From Halobacillus litoralis (GTDB lineage Bacteria; Bacillota; Bacilli; Bacillales; Halobacillaceae): a stretch of DNA of 64,000 bases. Below the pieces are notes generated by a model, which ran no database searches, was not told the origin of the DNA, and saw nothing but the letters and a program-made list of their open reading frames with translations. Position numbers and translations under genes: made by a program. The stretch lies in contig NZ_CP026119.1 of assembly GCF_004101865.1 (NCBI RefSeq), positions 1 to 64,000 of the forward strand, read 5' to 3'. Below are positions 57,413 through 64,000 of this stretch, in pieces. The stretch's first letter is position 1, and each line of letters starts with the position of its first letter.

Positions 57413-58411
57413 ATGGGTGAAGAAAAGAAAGTGTTGAATGTTGATGAGATTATGGAAAAGTTAGCAGAGCCATTTGCAGTGGAAGACATTGAGTGGCGAA
57501 TGAATCGGACTTATAAAAAAGATGCCAATACTTATGGTGGATGGGTTGTTGCTTATGTTTCCAGTCGAGCAATCATGAATCGATTAGATAATGTGCTTGG
57601 TATTGATGGCTGGGAAGATGAATATAAGCCTATTCATAATGGATTCAGTTGTGGTATTCGTGTATGGTTCTCAGAAACTAAATCTCGTATCAAATGGGAT
57701 GCAGCGGATCCAACGAAGTACGAAGCTACTAAAGGTGGATTCAGTAGTGCATTGAAAAGAGCAGCTGTTAAATGGGGCGTTGGAAGATATCTGTATGAAA
57801 TCCCGGAACAACATGTTGATATTTACAAAGACCGAAACAAAGGATTTCATTATCACAAAGAAAAAGAGAGTGGATTTGTTGGATATTGGAATAATCCTAA
57901 GTTGCCTGAGAAATATCAAGCTAAAAGTTTCACAAAGCAACCTATGTTAAATCCTAATTTGAATGGATCCTATGGGAATCAGCAAGACAATTCGATTAAT
58001 AATCAATCAAATGGAGATAACTCTGATAGGAATGGAATCCTAAACTGGATTGAGGAAGCAGAAGAAATGATTGGTATTCAAGGTAATGAAAACTTTATTA
58101 CCCGCATATTTAGTCGTGCCAATCCACAAAGAACTCCGGTTCTTCAGCGTTCGGATATTATTTCGGATGCTACTATTAAGGAACTGAAAGAATATGTGAG
58201 TGCATTAAAGCCAGTGAAAGATGTTCAAAAAATTGCTTCTGCTTACGATTGTACAAGGAAAGAAATTATAGAATTTGCTCAGATTGTTAAGTCAGAAATG
58301 ACAGTTAATGGATTGCCAAGTCTGTTCTTCAATTTAAGCAAAGACGATGTATCTGAAATACAAAACATTGCTAAGCAACACGCTCAAAACAAGCATAACC
58401 AAACAGCTTAG
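57413..58411 (+). CDS. Rad52/Rad22-like single-strand annealing protein
   Basis: The 332-residue protein begins with a Rad52-type domain: D-E-I-M-E-K-L-A-E-P-F-A, D-I-E-W-R-M-N-R-T, Y-V-S-S-R-A-I-M-N-R-L-D-N-V-L-G-I-D-G-W, then F-S-S-A-L-K-R-A-A-V-K-W-G-V-G-R-Y-L-Y, the hallmark of Rad52/DdrA/Erf-superfamily recombinases. It would anneal complementary strands during plasmid repair or recombination. ATG 57413 follows GGAGGATGTTTAT, and the longer frame lies in the leader RNA. The C-terminal 150 residues are variable and polar. Confidence 0.85.
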   Translation: MGEEKKVLNVDEIMEKLAEPFAVEDIEWRMNRTYKKDANTYGGWVVAYVSSRAIMNRLDNVLGIDGWEDEYKPIHNGFSCGIRVWFSETKSRIKWDAADPTKYEATKGGFSSALKRAAVKWGVGRYLYEIPEQHVDIYKDRNKGFHYHKEKESGFVGYWNNPKLPEKYQAKSFTKQPMLNPNLNGSYGNQQDNSINNQSNGDNSDRNGILNWIEEAEEMIGIQGNENFITRIFSRANPQRTPVLQRSDIISDATIKELKEYVSALKPVKDVQKIASAYDCTRKEIIEFAQIVKSEMTVNGLPSLFFNLSKDDVSEIQNIAKQHAQNKHNQTA

Positions 58412-58421
58412 CAAGAGCGTC

Positions 58422-58468
58422 AAAGCACAAAGTAGAGCCTTATCCGGCCTCTCTTTGTGCTTTTTTAT
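58422..58468 (+). terminator. Terminator between Rad52-like and clamp genes
   Basis: AAAGCACAAAG and CTTTGTGCTTT with an inner GAGGCC-type stem, followed by TTTTATTTT. Confidence 0.8.
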
Positions 58469-58504
58469 TTTAAAAATCATTAGATATCCAGGAGGAATAT
58501 AATT

Positions 58505-59635
58505 ATGAAATTTAATATTACACAAAGTGCATTCGTAGAGGGATTAATGAAAGTGAATAAGGTGATTTCATCTCGTTCGTCGCTTCCTATTTTGCAGGGG
58601 GTTTACGTAAAAGCTACAGAAGATGAGATAGTGTTGACCGGTTCTGATGCAAATGAAACCATCATCCATTCTATCCCTGTCACAGGTGAAGATGTAGTGG
58701 TGGAAGAAACAGGAGACACGGTATTCCCTAAGCAAGTAATTGATATCGTCAAGAAGTCTCGAAAGCATCTGTCTATTGATTTGGACGGAACGGTCACCAA
58801 AATAAAATCAGGTAAGAGTGAGATTGAACTTAACTGTTTAGACCCCGAGGAGTACCCTTCTTTTGTCAAAGTGGATGAAAAGGAACCAGACCTGGTATTA
58901 GATGCAGCGCAGTTTAAAACGCTGGTATCGAAAACTTCATTTGCAGCGGCGAAAACAGATGTACGTCCCGTACTTCAAGGCGTTTATTATAACGTTACGG
59001 AAGATTGTATGAACTTGACTTGCACTGATAGCCACCGTCTTGCTGTGGTTAAGCAGAAGGTTGAGTCTAAACAAGCAATACAAATGATCATTCCTGCCTC
59101 CTCATTAGATAATGCTCTAAAAATCTTTGGCATGAATGGTGAAATAGAGATATTTTCGCATTCGGACAATGCTCTTGTCTTAAAAGATGGTCCGACGTTA
59201 TACCAAACTCGACTTCTTGATGGTAATTATCCAGAGACTAGCCGATTGATTCCAGATTCATTTACATCTGTTATGAAAATCAATCGGAAAGAGTTTCTCG
59301 AAGGACTAGAGCTGATCAAGGAAGTCGCGAATAGTAATACATCAAATGAAAATGGCGTAGCTAAAATCCATGTGAATGGGGTTGCTTCGCTTTCGAGTAC
59401 AAAAGCTGAAACTGGAAAAGGAAAGATAGATATTCCTTATGACTCCTTAGAAGGAGAACAAGAGGCTTTTACCATCTCTTTTTCAGTAAAATATGCTATC
59501 GACTCTTTGAAGGCTTTAGATTGCGAAACTGTAGATTTCAGTTTTGTAGCAGATATGAGGCCCTTCTTACTGAAACCATCTGACATGACAGATATGGAAG
59601 AATGCCAATTGATTCTTCCTGTTCGAACAGTCTGA
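58505..59635 (+). CDS. dnaN: DNA polymerase III beta subunit (sliding clamp) paralogue
   Basis: The 376-residue protein has the three-domain clamp layout and near-normal length: M-K-F-N-I-T-Q-S-A-F-V-E, I-L-Q-G-V-Y-V-K-A, L-T-G-S-D-A-N-E, then D-S-H-R-L-A-V-V-K-Q in domain II, and a C-terminal P-F-L-L-K-P and Q-L-I-L-P-V-R-T-V. It forms a ring dimer that tethers polymerases. A plasmid copy may serve plasmid replication or UvrX. AGGAGGAAT precedes ATG 58505. It heads the cassette of the ubiquitin-like genes. Confidence 0.9.
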   Translation: MKFNITQSAFVEGLMKVNKVISSRSSLPILQGVYVKATEDEIVLTGSDANETIIHSIPVTGEDVVVEETGDTVFPKQVIDIVKKSRKHLSIDLDGTVTKIKSGKSEIELNCLDPEEYPSFVKVDEKEPDLVLDAAQFKTLVSKTSFAAAKTDVRPVLQGVYYNVTEDCMNLTCTDSHRLAVVKQKVESKQAIQMIIPASSLDNALKIFGMNGEIEIFSHSDNALVLKDGPTLYQTRLLDGNYPETSRLIPDSFTSVMKINRKEFLEGLELIKEVANSNTSNENGVAKIHVNGVASLSSTKAETGKGKIDIPYDSLEGEQEAFTISFSVKYAIDSLKALDCETVDFSFVADMRPFLLKPSDMTDMEECQLILPVRTV

Positions 59636-59640
59636 TTATG

Positions 59641-59662
59641 GAGGGGAATTTTCCCCTCTTTA
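59641..59662 (+). terminator. Short hairpin after the clamp gene
   Basis: GAGGGGAA-TT-TTCCCCTC followed by TTTAT. It is weak and may reduce rather than stop transcription into the cassette. Confidence 0.5.
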
Positions 59663-59696
59663 TGGTTCTTCAAGAATGAACAGAAAAGAGGTCGTA

Positions 59697-60026
59697 ATGA
59701 TGAGAGTGGATTTCAATGAAATCTTAGAAGGTCTTCGAGAATTTGATTATGTAGAGGACCATTCTAAAAGAGGTAAAATTATAGAGTTTCTTTTGTCATT
59801 CGGTAAACCGAGTCCTGAATTTTTAGATTCTATTGATATGCAGTCTATTGAAGATGTTTTCGATCAAATGATGGACTGGCCTATTGATAGTGATGAGTCT
59901 GGTGAGATTCTTTATCTGGACCCGACGAATGATTTTGATAAGTACCTGAAGCAAGACAATACCTTTTATAACTTAGTCTATTCTAAAGGTACTTATGAAG
60001 CGGATGACGAGGATGTATTTATCTAA
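59697..60026 (+). CDS. Acidic hypothetical protein, 109 residues
   Basis: The protein begins M-M-R-V-D-F-N-E-I-L-E-G and ends E-A-D-D-E-D-V-F-I. It is rich in Asp/Glu. AGAGGT 8 nt before ATG 59697 sets the start. No family is recognised. Its place between the clamp and the E2-like gene suggests a role in the same cassette; its charge could mimic a ubiquitin-like or DNA surface, which is speculation. Confidence 0.5.
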   Translation: MMRVDFNEILEGLREFDYVEDHSKRGKIIEFLLSFGKPSPEFLDSIDMQSIEDVFDQMMDWPIDSDESGEILYLDPTNDFDKYLKQDNTFYNLVYSKGTYEADDEDVFI

Positions 60027-60055
60027 ACAGAGGTTTTATAGGAGGATTAACACAT

Positions 60056-60595
60056 ATGAGAAGTATGCCTGAGTTTGAGCATCAATCTTGGTTAAATGCT
60101 ATTCAAGGATTAAAAATACACAAGCTCTTTAGACAAGTTGGCGTAAATGTCACAGGGGATATTTATATCCCGGTGGATGCGATTCATAATATGTCTGACC
60201 TTGTGATTGATGGATTTTCTAAGACCTATTCTCGAGGAGAGTTATGGTCATGTTTTGAAGAAGATAAAACAATTAAGGAAAAGAAGCTTGCCATAGATGA
60301 AGCGTTTATCGAACAAACGAGTGAAACGTTTGAGTATTTCTTTGTGATTGAAGATGAACGCTTTAATATCAATGGGATAGAAAGCGAAATACCTTTAAAG
60401 ACTTCCTTTGATGATTCTGTTTTCGAGGGAGGAATAATCGTTCCATTACAATTCCTTGGTTATTCTAATCCTGGTATTGCTATTGGTCATGATTTCTTCT
60501 TAGGATCTGCAGAAGTTGTAGAAGAGGTATTCCAATTAGAAAGTCTAATTAAGCAGCTTCATTCCTTTCCGGAGAGTAAGGTGAAGAGCTCATGA
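60056..60595 (+). CDS. Hypothetical protein of the ubiquitin-like cassette, 179 residues
   Basis: The protein begins M-R-S-M-P-E-F-E-H-Q-S-W and contains V-T-G-D-I-Y-I-P-V-D-A-I and G-G-I-I-V-P-L-Q-F-L-G-Y. It looks alpha/beta, with no membrane region. It overlaps the E2-like gene by 4 nt (ATGA), which ties it to that function. I recognise no family; it takes the place of other PRTRC-cassette proteins. Confidence 0.5.
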   Translation: MRSMPEFEHQSWLNAIQGLKIHKLFRQVGVNVTGDIYIPVDAIHNMSDLVIDGFSKTYSRGELWSCFEEDKTIKEKKLAIDEAFIEQTSETFEYFFVIEDERFNINGIESEIPLKTSFDDSVFEGGIIVPLQFLGYSNPGIAIGHDFFLGSAEVVEEVFQLESLIKQLHSFPESKVKSS

Positions 60596-61260
60596 AAGTA
60601 ACTTTCACATTAGATAGCGAAAAACTTCATTCGACTTCCGATGCTATACAAGTCGAACAAGAAATTGAAGGAAAGAAAGTTTATCGTTCTCTTTCTTATG
60701 GTGCAATGACAGAGATATTCAATAAATCATTAGTTAATGATGAAGAATGGGGCCCAATCCTCCCACCAAATGCAATTCAATATAGTGTCAGATCAAATGG
60801 ATACAGCATTATCTTGGAAGTTCCAAAAACAAGGCAAACCATTATATTTAATGGTCTTACTCTTGAAGTAGGTTTTCCGAGATTGCTTTTTAAATTTGAT
60901 TTATCCATTCATAATTCAAATAAAAATTATGAAGTGGAACTAAGTAAAATTGTTGCCTTGAAGAGTAAAGGGAGATTGTCAAAAGAAACAAAGCTATATC
61001 ATTTCCCCTATTCTCACGTTATGAATGGGAATGTCTGTATGGGAAGTATGAATTTGCCTGCTATTAAGAGTATTAATCAACTGGAGCACTTTCCTTCTTA
61101 TTTTTTCCAAAGCACTTTTACAATGGACTACGGTTCGAAAGTGGTGTCTGGAACGAGTGTTTCTTCATTATTTACAGAAGTGTTTAATGAGAAAGACTTT
61201 GATGATAAGGAGTTAATGCCCTTATATCATACGTACGGAGAGTTTTTTCACATAAATTAA
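60592..61260 (+). CDS. E2-like protein (PRTRC protein B-like)
   Basis: The 222-residue protein matches the PRTRC-B/prokaryotic E2 pattern near its end: K-L-Y-H-F-P-Y-S-H-V, G-N-V-C-M-G-S-M-N-L-P (Cys149) and H-F-P-S-Y-F-F-Q-S-T-F-T. An earlier L-P-P-N-A-I-Q-Y and F-P-R-L-L-F-K-F also fit. In this family the region after the conserved Tyr-Pro strands holds the position of the E2 cysteine, so Cys149 is a candidate thioester site. It would act between the ThiF protein and a target. The ATGA overlap with the upstream gene supports coexpression. Confidence 0.6.
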   Translation: MKVTFTLDSEKLHSTSDAIQVEQEIEGKKVYRSLSYGAMTEIFNKSLVNDEEWGPILPPNAIQYSVRSNGYSIILEVPKTRQTIIFNGLTLEVGFPRLLFKFDLSIHNSNKNYEVELSKIVALKSKGRLSKETKLYHFPYSHVMNGNVCMGSMNLPAIKSINQLEHFPSYFFQSTFTMDYGSKVVSGTSVSSLFTEVFNEKDFDDKELMPLYHTYGEFFHIN

Positions 61261-61298
61261 TTGAGATTTTACTAAACAAATTATTGGAGGAATTTATT

Positions 61299-62276
61299 AT
61301 GACTGACGTTAAACAAACAGATATTTTTTCTACATTCGGACTTCACGATGAGGTAGCGGAGGAAAGACAACGGGAGGAAGAAGAGCGTAAAAGAAAAATC
61401 GAAGAGGCGAAAAAGAATGCTCCCCAAAACCCACTTGCTGATAAAACTGAAAAACCAAGCAAGAAAGAGGAGTTTGAGCTTAATTTAGAAAGCTTTATCT
61501 TCCACCTTGGCCAGCAAATTTCTATTCTTGAGTATTTCACTGAGGAAGAAATTGAGAATGGTGTTAGGAAGAATAAAAAAGGCGAAGAAGTTTTTGTTAA
61601 GATCGATGGAGAAGAAGTTAGAAAACGCTTGGAGAAAGATTATCCGAATTTGGTTAAATCTCACACTCAAGTAGTATTTTTAGCTAAGAAGAATATGCTC
61701 ATGTGTATTCAAATATCTAAAAAGAAAGGTTGTAGTGAAGGAGCCTCCTCTTCGGAGGGCTCCTTTTCTCCTGTTAAAATCCCTTCTTGGATACTTAATG
61801 ATTTCATTTTCCAGGCTAAGAAGATATATCAAACCCATCAATCAGAGTTGCATGCGGATATTTATCTAAATACAGACACAAAGGAATTTATTTTGGACTT
61901 CCCCTCTCAATGGATATCTTCAGTAAATTGTGAAGTGACTGAAACAGCTGAAGAACAAGCTTTAAAACTTATTGAGTGGTCAAGTGACTCACTATCTCCT
62001 ATTATGAAAGTCATGGAGATTCACTCGCACCATCAGATGCTTGCGATTCCAAGTAAACAGGATGATGAAAGTGAAAGGTTATCAAATGTTCTTTATGCTA
62101 TCGTTGGCGAAATAGACCAACTATTCCCTTCGATCATCGTTAGAGTGTTTAATGAAACTACACAGAGCCATTTAATGATTAACCCTAGTAAAGTGTTCGA
62201 ATCTCCGTTAAGCGCATCTAGCAACCCCTATTCGCTTGATTTAGAGGTAATGAATAAGGGGGGAGTTAAATGCTAG
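61299..62276 (+). CDS. JAMM/JAB metalloprotease with a possible ubiquitin-like N-terminal part
   Basis: The 325-residue protein has near its C-terminus H-S-H-(x7)-S-(x2)-D (His242, His244, Ser252, Asp255), the exact zinc motif of JAMM deubiquitinase-like proteases. The N-terminus starts M-T-D-V-K-Q-T-D-I-F, continues with an acidic coiled region (E-E-E-R-K-R-K-I-E-E-A-K-K), then residues about 60-145 (R-L-E-K-D-Y-P-N-L-V, L-M-C-I-Q-I-S-K-K-K-G) that weakly recall the small PRTRC-C/ubiquitin-like proteins. If so, it is a fused tag and protease. It overlaps the ThiF gene by 7 nt. Confidence 0.65.
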   Translation: MTDVKQTDIFSTFGLHDEVAEERQREEEERKRKIEEAKKNAPQNPLADKTEKPSKKEEFELNLESFIFHLGQQISILEYFTEEEIENGVRKNKKGEEVFVKIDGEEVRKRLEKDYPNLVKSHTQVVFLAKKNMLMCIQISKKKGCSEGASSSEGSFSPVKIPSWILNDFIFQAKKIYQTHQSELHADIYLNTDTKEFILDFPSQWISSVNCEVTETAEEQALKLIEWSSDSLSPIMKVMEIHSHHQMLAIPSKQDDESERLSNVLYAIVGEIDQLFPSIIVRVFNETTQSHLMINPSKVFESPLSASSNPYSLDLEVMNKGGVKC

Positions 62277-63127
62277 ACATTCTAGAATTGTTCAACGAAG
62301 AATTTAGTACATTAAAGAAGCGGCTAGTTCCGGTGATTGTACAGGTAGGAGTGGGGGGGACTGGGAGTAACTTGTCTCAACAAGTAGCTCAGATGCTCCG
62401 TAACTACCCTAATGCTAGTCATTATGTACTCTCTGACCCTGATCAAGTAGAGGAAAAGAACTTGAACAATCAGCTTTTTACAAAAAGTAATATAAATAAG
62501 CCTAAAGCTGAAGTTTTAGCAAAGCGTTATTCAAGTGCATATCAAATACCCGTTTACTCTTATACAGAGTCTTATATTGAATCTGCAAATGAAGTAACTA
62601 AGTTATTCAATACAGGGGATTTTAGCAATATTACCTATGACGAGGTTATATTGCCTATCCTCATAGGTTGTGTAGATAATCATTTTACCAGACAAATTAT
62701 GCACGAGTTTTATAAGGCTAATGGAACGATTATATATATAGACAGTGGAAATGAAACTGCTCTCGTTCCAGAGGACTTCCCTACTCGAAAGATGAAGGAT
62801 TGGACGGAAAATGAAAAAGAAAATTACCACAGCAGCGGCTGGACCGGACAAGTGGTGTGTGGGATGAAAATACGCGGGAAACAATACCTTGAACCTGTAG
62901 CAGAGGTTTATCCCGACATTTTAGAAGAAAAGGATTCGATAGCACCTTCTACATTGTCGTGTGAGGAATTATCTTCTTCTGACCCACAAAGGTTACTTAC
63001 AAATAGAATGGCCTCCATGGCTATGTCCTCGTTCCTGTCTGAAATCATTGAGTCAGGAACAATAAGTAAAAGGCACACAGTTTTCCATGCCAGCAAAGGT
63101 TTTATGCAGAGTGAATTAATACATTAA
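62270..63127 (+). CDS. ThiF/E1-like adenylyltransferase (PRTRC-type)
   Basis: The 285-residue protein has the ThiF/E1 Rossmann start V-Q-V-G-V-G-G-T-G-S-N-L (25-35), then S-D-P-D-Q-V-E-E-K-N-L-N-N-Q-L-F (adenylation loop with N-x-x-[NR]-Q), K-P-K-A-E-V-L-A-K-R, and C-V-D-N-H-F-T-R (Asp136, Mg/ATP site). Cys231 in T-L-S-C-E-E is a candidate E1 cysteine; typical zinc C-x2-C pairs are absent. It would activate the C-terminus of a ubiquitin-like protein. It is the last gene before a strong terminator. Confidence 0.8.
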   Translation: MLDILELFNEEFSTLKKRLVPVIVQVGVGGTGSNLSQQVAQMLRNYPNASHYVLSDPDQVEEKNLNNQLFTKSNINKPKAEVLAKRYSSAYQIPVYSYTESYIESANEVTKLFNTGDFSNITYDEVILPILIGCVDNHFTRQIMHEFYKANGTIIYIDSGNETALVPEDFPTRKMKDWTENEKENYHSSGWTGQVVCGMKIRGKQYLEPVAEVYPDILEEKDSIAPSTLSCEELSSSDPQRLLTNRMASMAMSSFLSEIIESGTISKRHTVFHASKGFMQSELIH

Positions 63128-63176
63128 AAAAGACTTCCGAAGCGGATATTATATCCACTTTGGAAGTCTTTTTTTA
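63125..63176. terminator. Bidirectional terminator
   Basis: AAAAAAGACTTCCGAAG and CTTTGGAAGTCTTTTTTT pair almost perfectly between the convergent ThiF-like gene and the leftward gene. Confidence 0.85.
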
Positions 63177-63569
63177 GATAATGGAAGGTTCCATATTAGA
63201 GTGACTAATTAGATCCACAGAAGGAAGATGAATTGTTATACCTACTTCCTTTTGAAGCTGCTTATAAACAATTGAGTTTGTGTTATTCTCCACTACAACT
63301 ATGCAATCTTTCCTCTTCCTCTTTAAAATCCTTAATAGTTCTAGTGCTTGAAGATTGGAAGCATACCCCCAAAGTTCAACCGTATCATCCACCACAAAGT
63401 TATCCTGGATGAAATTCGTATAAGAGACTGCATTAATTATATTTTTCCTTTTAATGTCTTTTCTTAAAAGTAATAAAGTTAATGTTTGCAAATCTTCTTC
63501 ATTTAAACTATTCACAACTACCAGGGCATTATTATGTTTGTTAAACGAGTGAGTAAGCTCTTCCAACAA
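63174..63569 (-). CDS. Hypothetical protein, 131 residues
   Basis: TTG 63569 follows GGGGAGG. The protein has alternating strands and helices (A-L-V-V-V-N-S-L-N-E-E-D-L, D-C-I-V-V-V-E-N-N-T-N-S-I-V), which suggests a Rossmann-like or receiver-like fold. No motif is recognised. It follows the next leftward gene by about 20 nt, so the two are an operon. Confidence 0.5.
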   Translation of the reverse strand: MLEELTHSFNKHNNALVVVNSLNEEDLQTLTLLLLRKDIKRKNIINAVSYTNFIQDNFVVDDTVELWGYASNLQALELLRILKRKRKDCIVVVENNTNSIVYKQLQKEVGITIHLPSVDLISHSNMEPSII

Positions 63570-63589
63570 GTAAATCCTCCCCTTTCCCC

Positions 63590-63985
63590 TTACTCCTGAA
63601 CTAAAATATAGAAGTCCTCGACGACTGCAAAATTAACCATTATTTGAGACCTTCCAATACCTCGGTAAGTCATTAGCTTTGCAAGGATTATTCGCAGCAA
63701 TTCTTCCCTTTCAAAAGAGAAGATGTTTTTACTTAGGTATATATTTAAGTGATACTGCTTGTATCCATCTACTTCAACCATATAAACAGATACATCACCA
63801 GCACGGTCGTCCTCCTTGTTGAGAGCTGACCAATAGTGTAACGTCCAGGTCTCAATACCCTGGCTGTAAACGACGGAAGTCGAATATATCTGAGGGTTGA
63901 GAAAGTTAATATCAGTTAAAGGGCCTAAGAACCCTCTCTCGCTTATCCCACTGACCATTCTTTCCTTGCTATCCTTTTCATCCAT
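63590..63985 (-). CDS. Hypothetical protein at the window edge, at least 131 residues
   Basis: The frame runs from ATG 63985 but stays open to the window edge at 64000, and no ribosome site lies before that ATG, so the real start may be outside. The visible part has W-T-L-H-Y-W-S-A-L-N-K-E-D-D and a C-terminal R-S-Q-I-M-V-N-F-A-V-V-E-D-F-Y-I-L-V-Q. It looks alpha/beta. No family is recognised. It is the first visible gene of a leftward operon. Confidence 0.5.
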   Translation of the reverse strand: MDEKDSKERMVSGISERGFLGPLTDINFLNPQIYSTSVVYSQGIETWTLHYWSALNKEDDRAGDVSVYMVEVDGYKQYHLNIYLSKNIFSFEREELLRIILAKLMTYRGIGRSQIMVNFAVVEDFYILVQE

Positions 63986-64000
63986 TATAGCTTGTGTAGC

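Overview
The window looks like part of a large, low-GC plasmid (or plasmid-like element) from a spore-former-type Firmicute, most likely a member of the Bacillaceae. The reasons are AT-rich genes with strong GGAGG ribosome sites, TTG and GTG starts, a Rep_3-type initiator next to an array of 17 iterons, a Gram-positive type IV secretion (conjugation) operon, a plasmid copy of the DNA polymerase sliding clamp, a UvrX-type Y-family polymerase under a LexA box, and four copies of a structured leader RNA that resembles the 'Bacillus-plasmid' RNA motif. No rRNA, tRNA or CRISPR array was seen.

Layout. 1-2.2 kb: decayed cargo (3' end of a response regulator, DUF2325, a frameshifted topoisomerase III start, a VOC-fold gene, a GNAT remnant). 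2.2-13.7 kb: the accessory island of greatest interest, made of two divergent operons. The leftward operon (8.66 to 2.25 kb) encodes an aldo/keto reductase, an NADPH-dependent FMN reductase, a cysteine-synthase-like PLP enzyme, a GTP cyclohydrolase II, a 14-blade WD40 protein, an FGE/SUMF1-fold protein lacking the FGE catalytic cysteines, a CxxH/CxxC protein and a 24-residue peptide. Cyclohydrolase, WD40 protein and SUMF1 protein are the ToxB-ToxC-ToxD combination of toxoflavin (azapteridine) biosynthesis. The rightward operon encodes a 17-residue peptide, a second large beta-propeller, a divergent DUF692/MNIO-type TIM barrel, its DUF2063/RRE-like partner, and an MFS exporter. 13.7-18.3 kb: a GC-rich secreted HNH nuclease with a probable immunity gene, an LRAT-domain gene broken by an amber codon, a small membrane protein pair and a tyrosine recombinase.

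18.5-36.7 kb: plasmid housekeeping and small unknowns: HTH and ribbon-helix-helix proteins, a secreted thermonuclease lipoprotein, a RecD-like helicase, a SpoIISA-like toxin with two candidate antitoxins, UvrX, the iteron origin and Rep, a NUMOD4 fragment, a GNAT enzyme and a DUF1173-like protein. 36.9-42.4 kb: a small two-gene pair, a membrane protein flanked by two copies of a 36-bp inverted repeat, a XerS-like recombinase, membrane proteins and a homing-endonuclease-associated repeat protein. 42.4-57.0 kb, leftward: the conjugation operon (HTH, CpaE/ParA-like ATPase, DUF4258 protein, DUF3854-type primase, pilin, PrgI/VirB3, TraC-like, VirB4, VirB6, transglycosylase-M23 hydrolase, and a membrane-anchored protein). 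Relaxase and coupling protein are not in the window. 57.2-64 kb: a Rad52-like annealing protein, the sliding clamp, and a ubiquitin-like conjugation cassette (E2-like, JAMM protease fused to a possible Ub-like region, ThiF/E1) that resembles the PRTRC system.

How they work together: the origin, Rep, clamp, UvrX and Rad52-like protein suggest a plasmid that brings its own replication and repair accessories. Several plasmid proteins carry clamp-binding-like motifs. The leader RNAs sit before otherwise unrelated plasmid genes, with a similar RBS segment in each case, which suggests common control by transcription attenuation. The 2.2-13.7 kb island appears to be specialised-metabolite cargo and is my candidate for a previously undescribed system.
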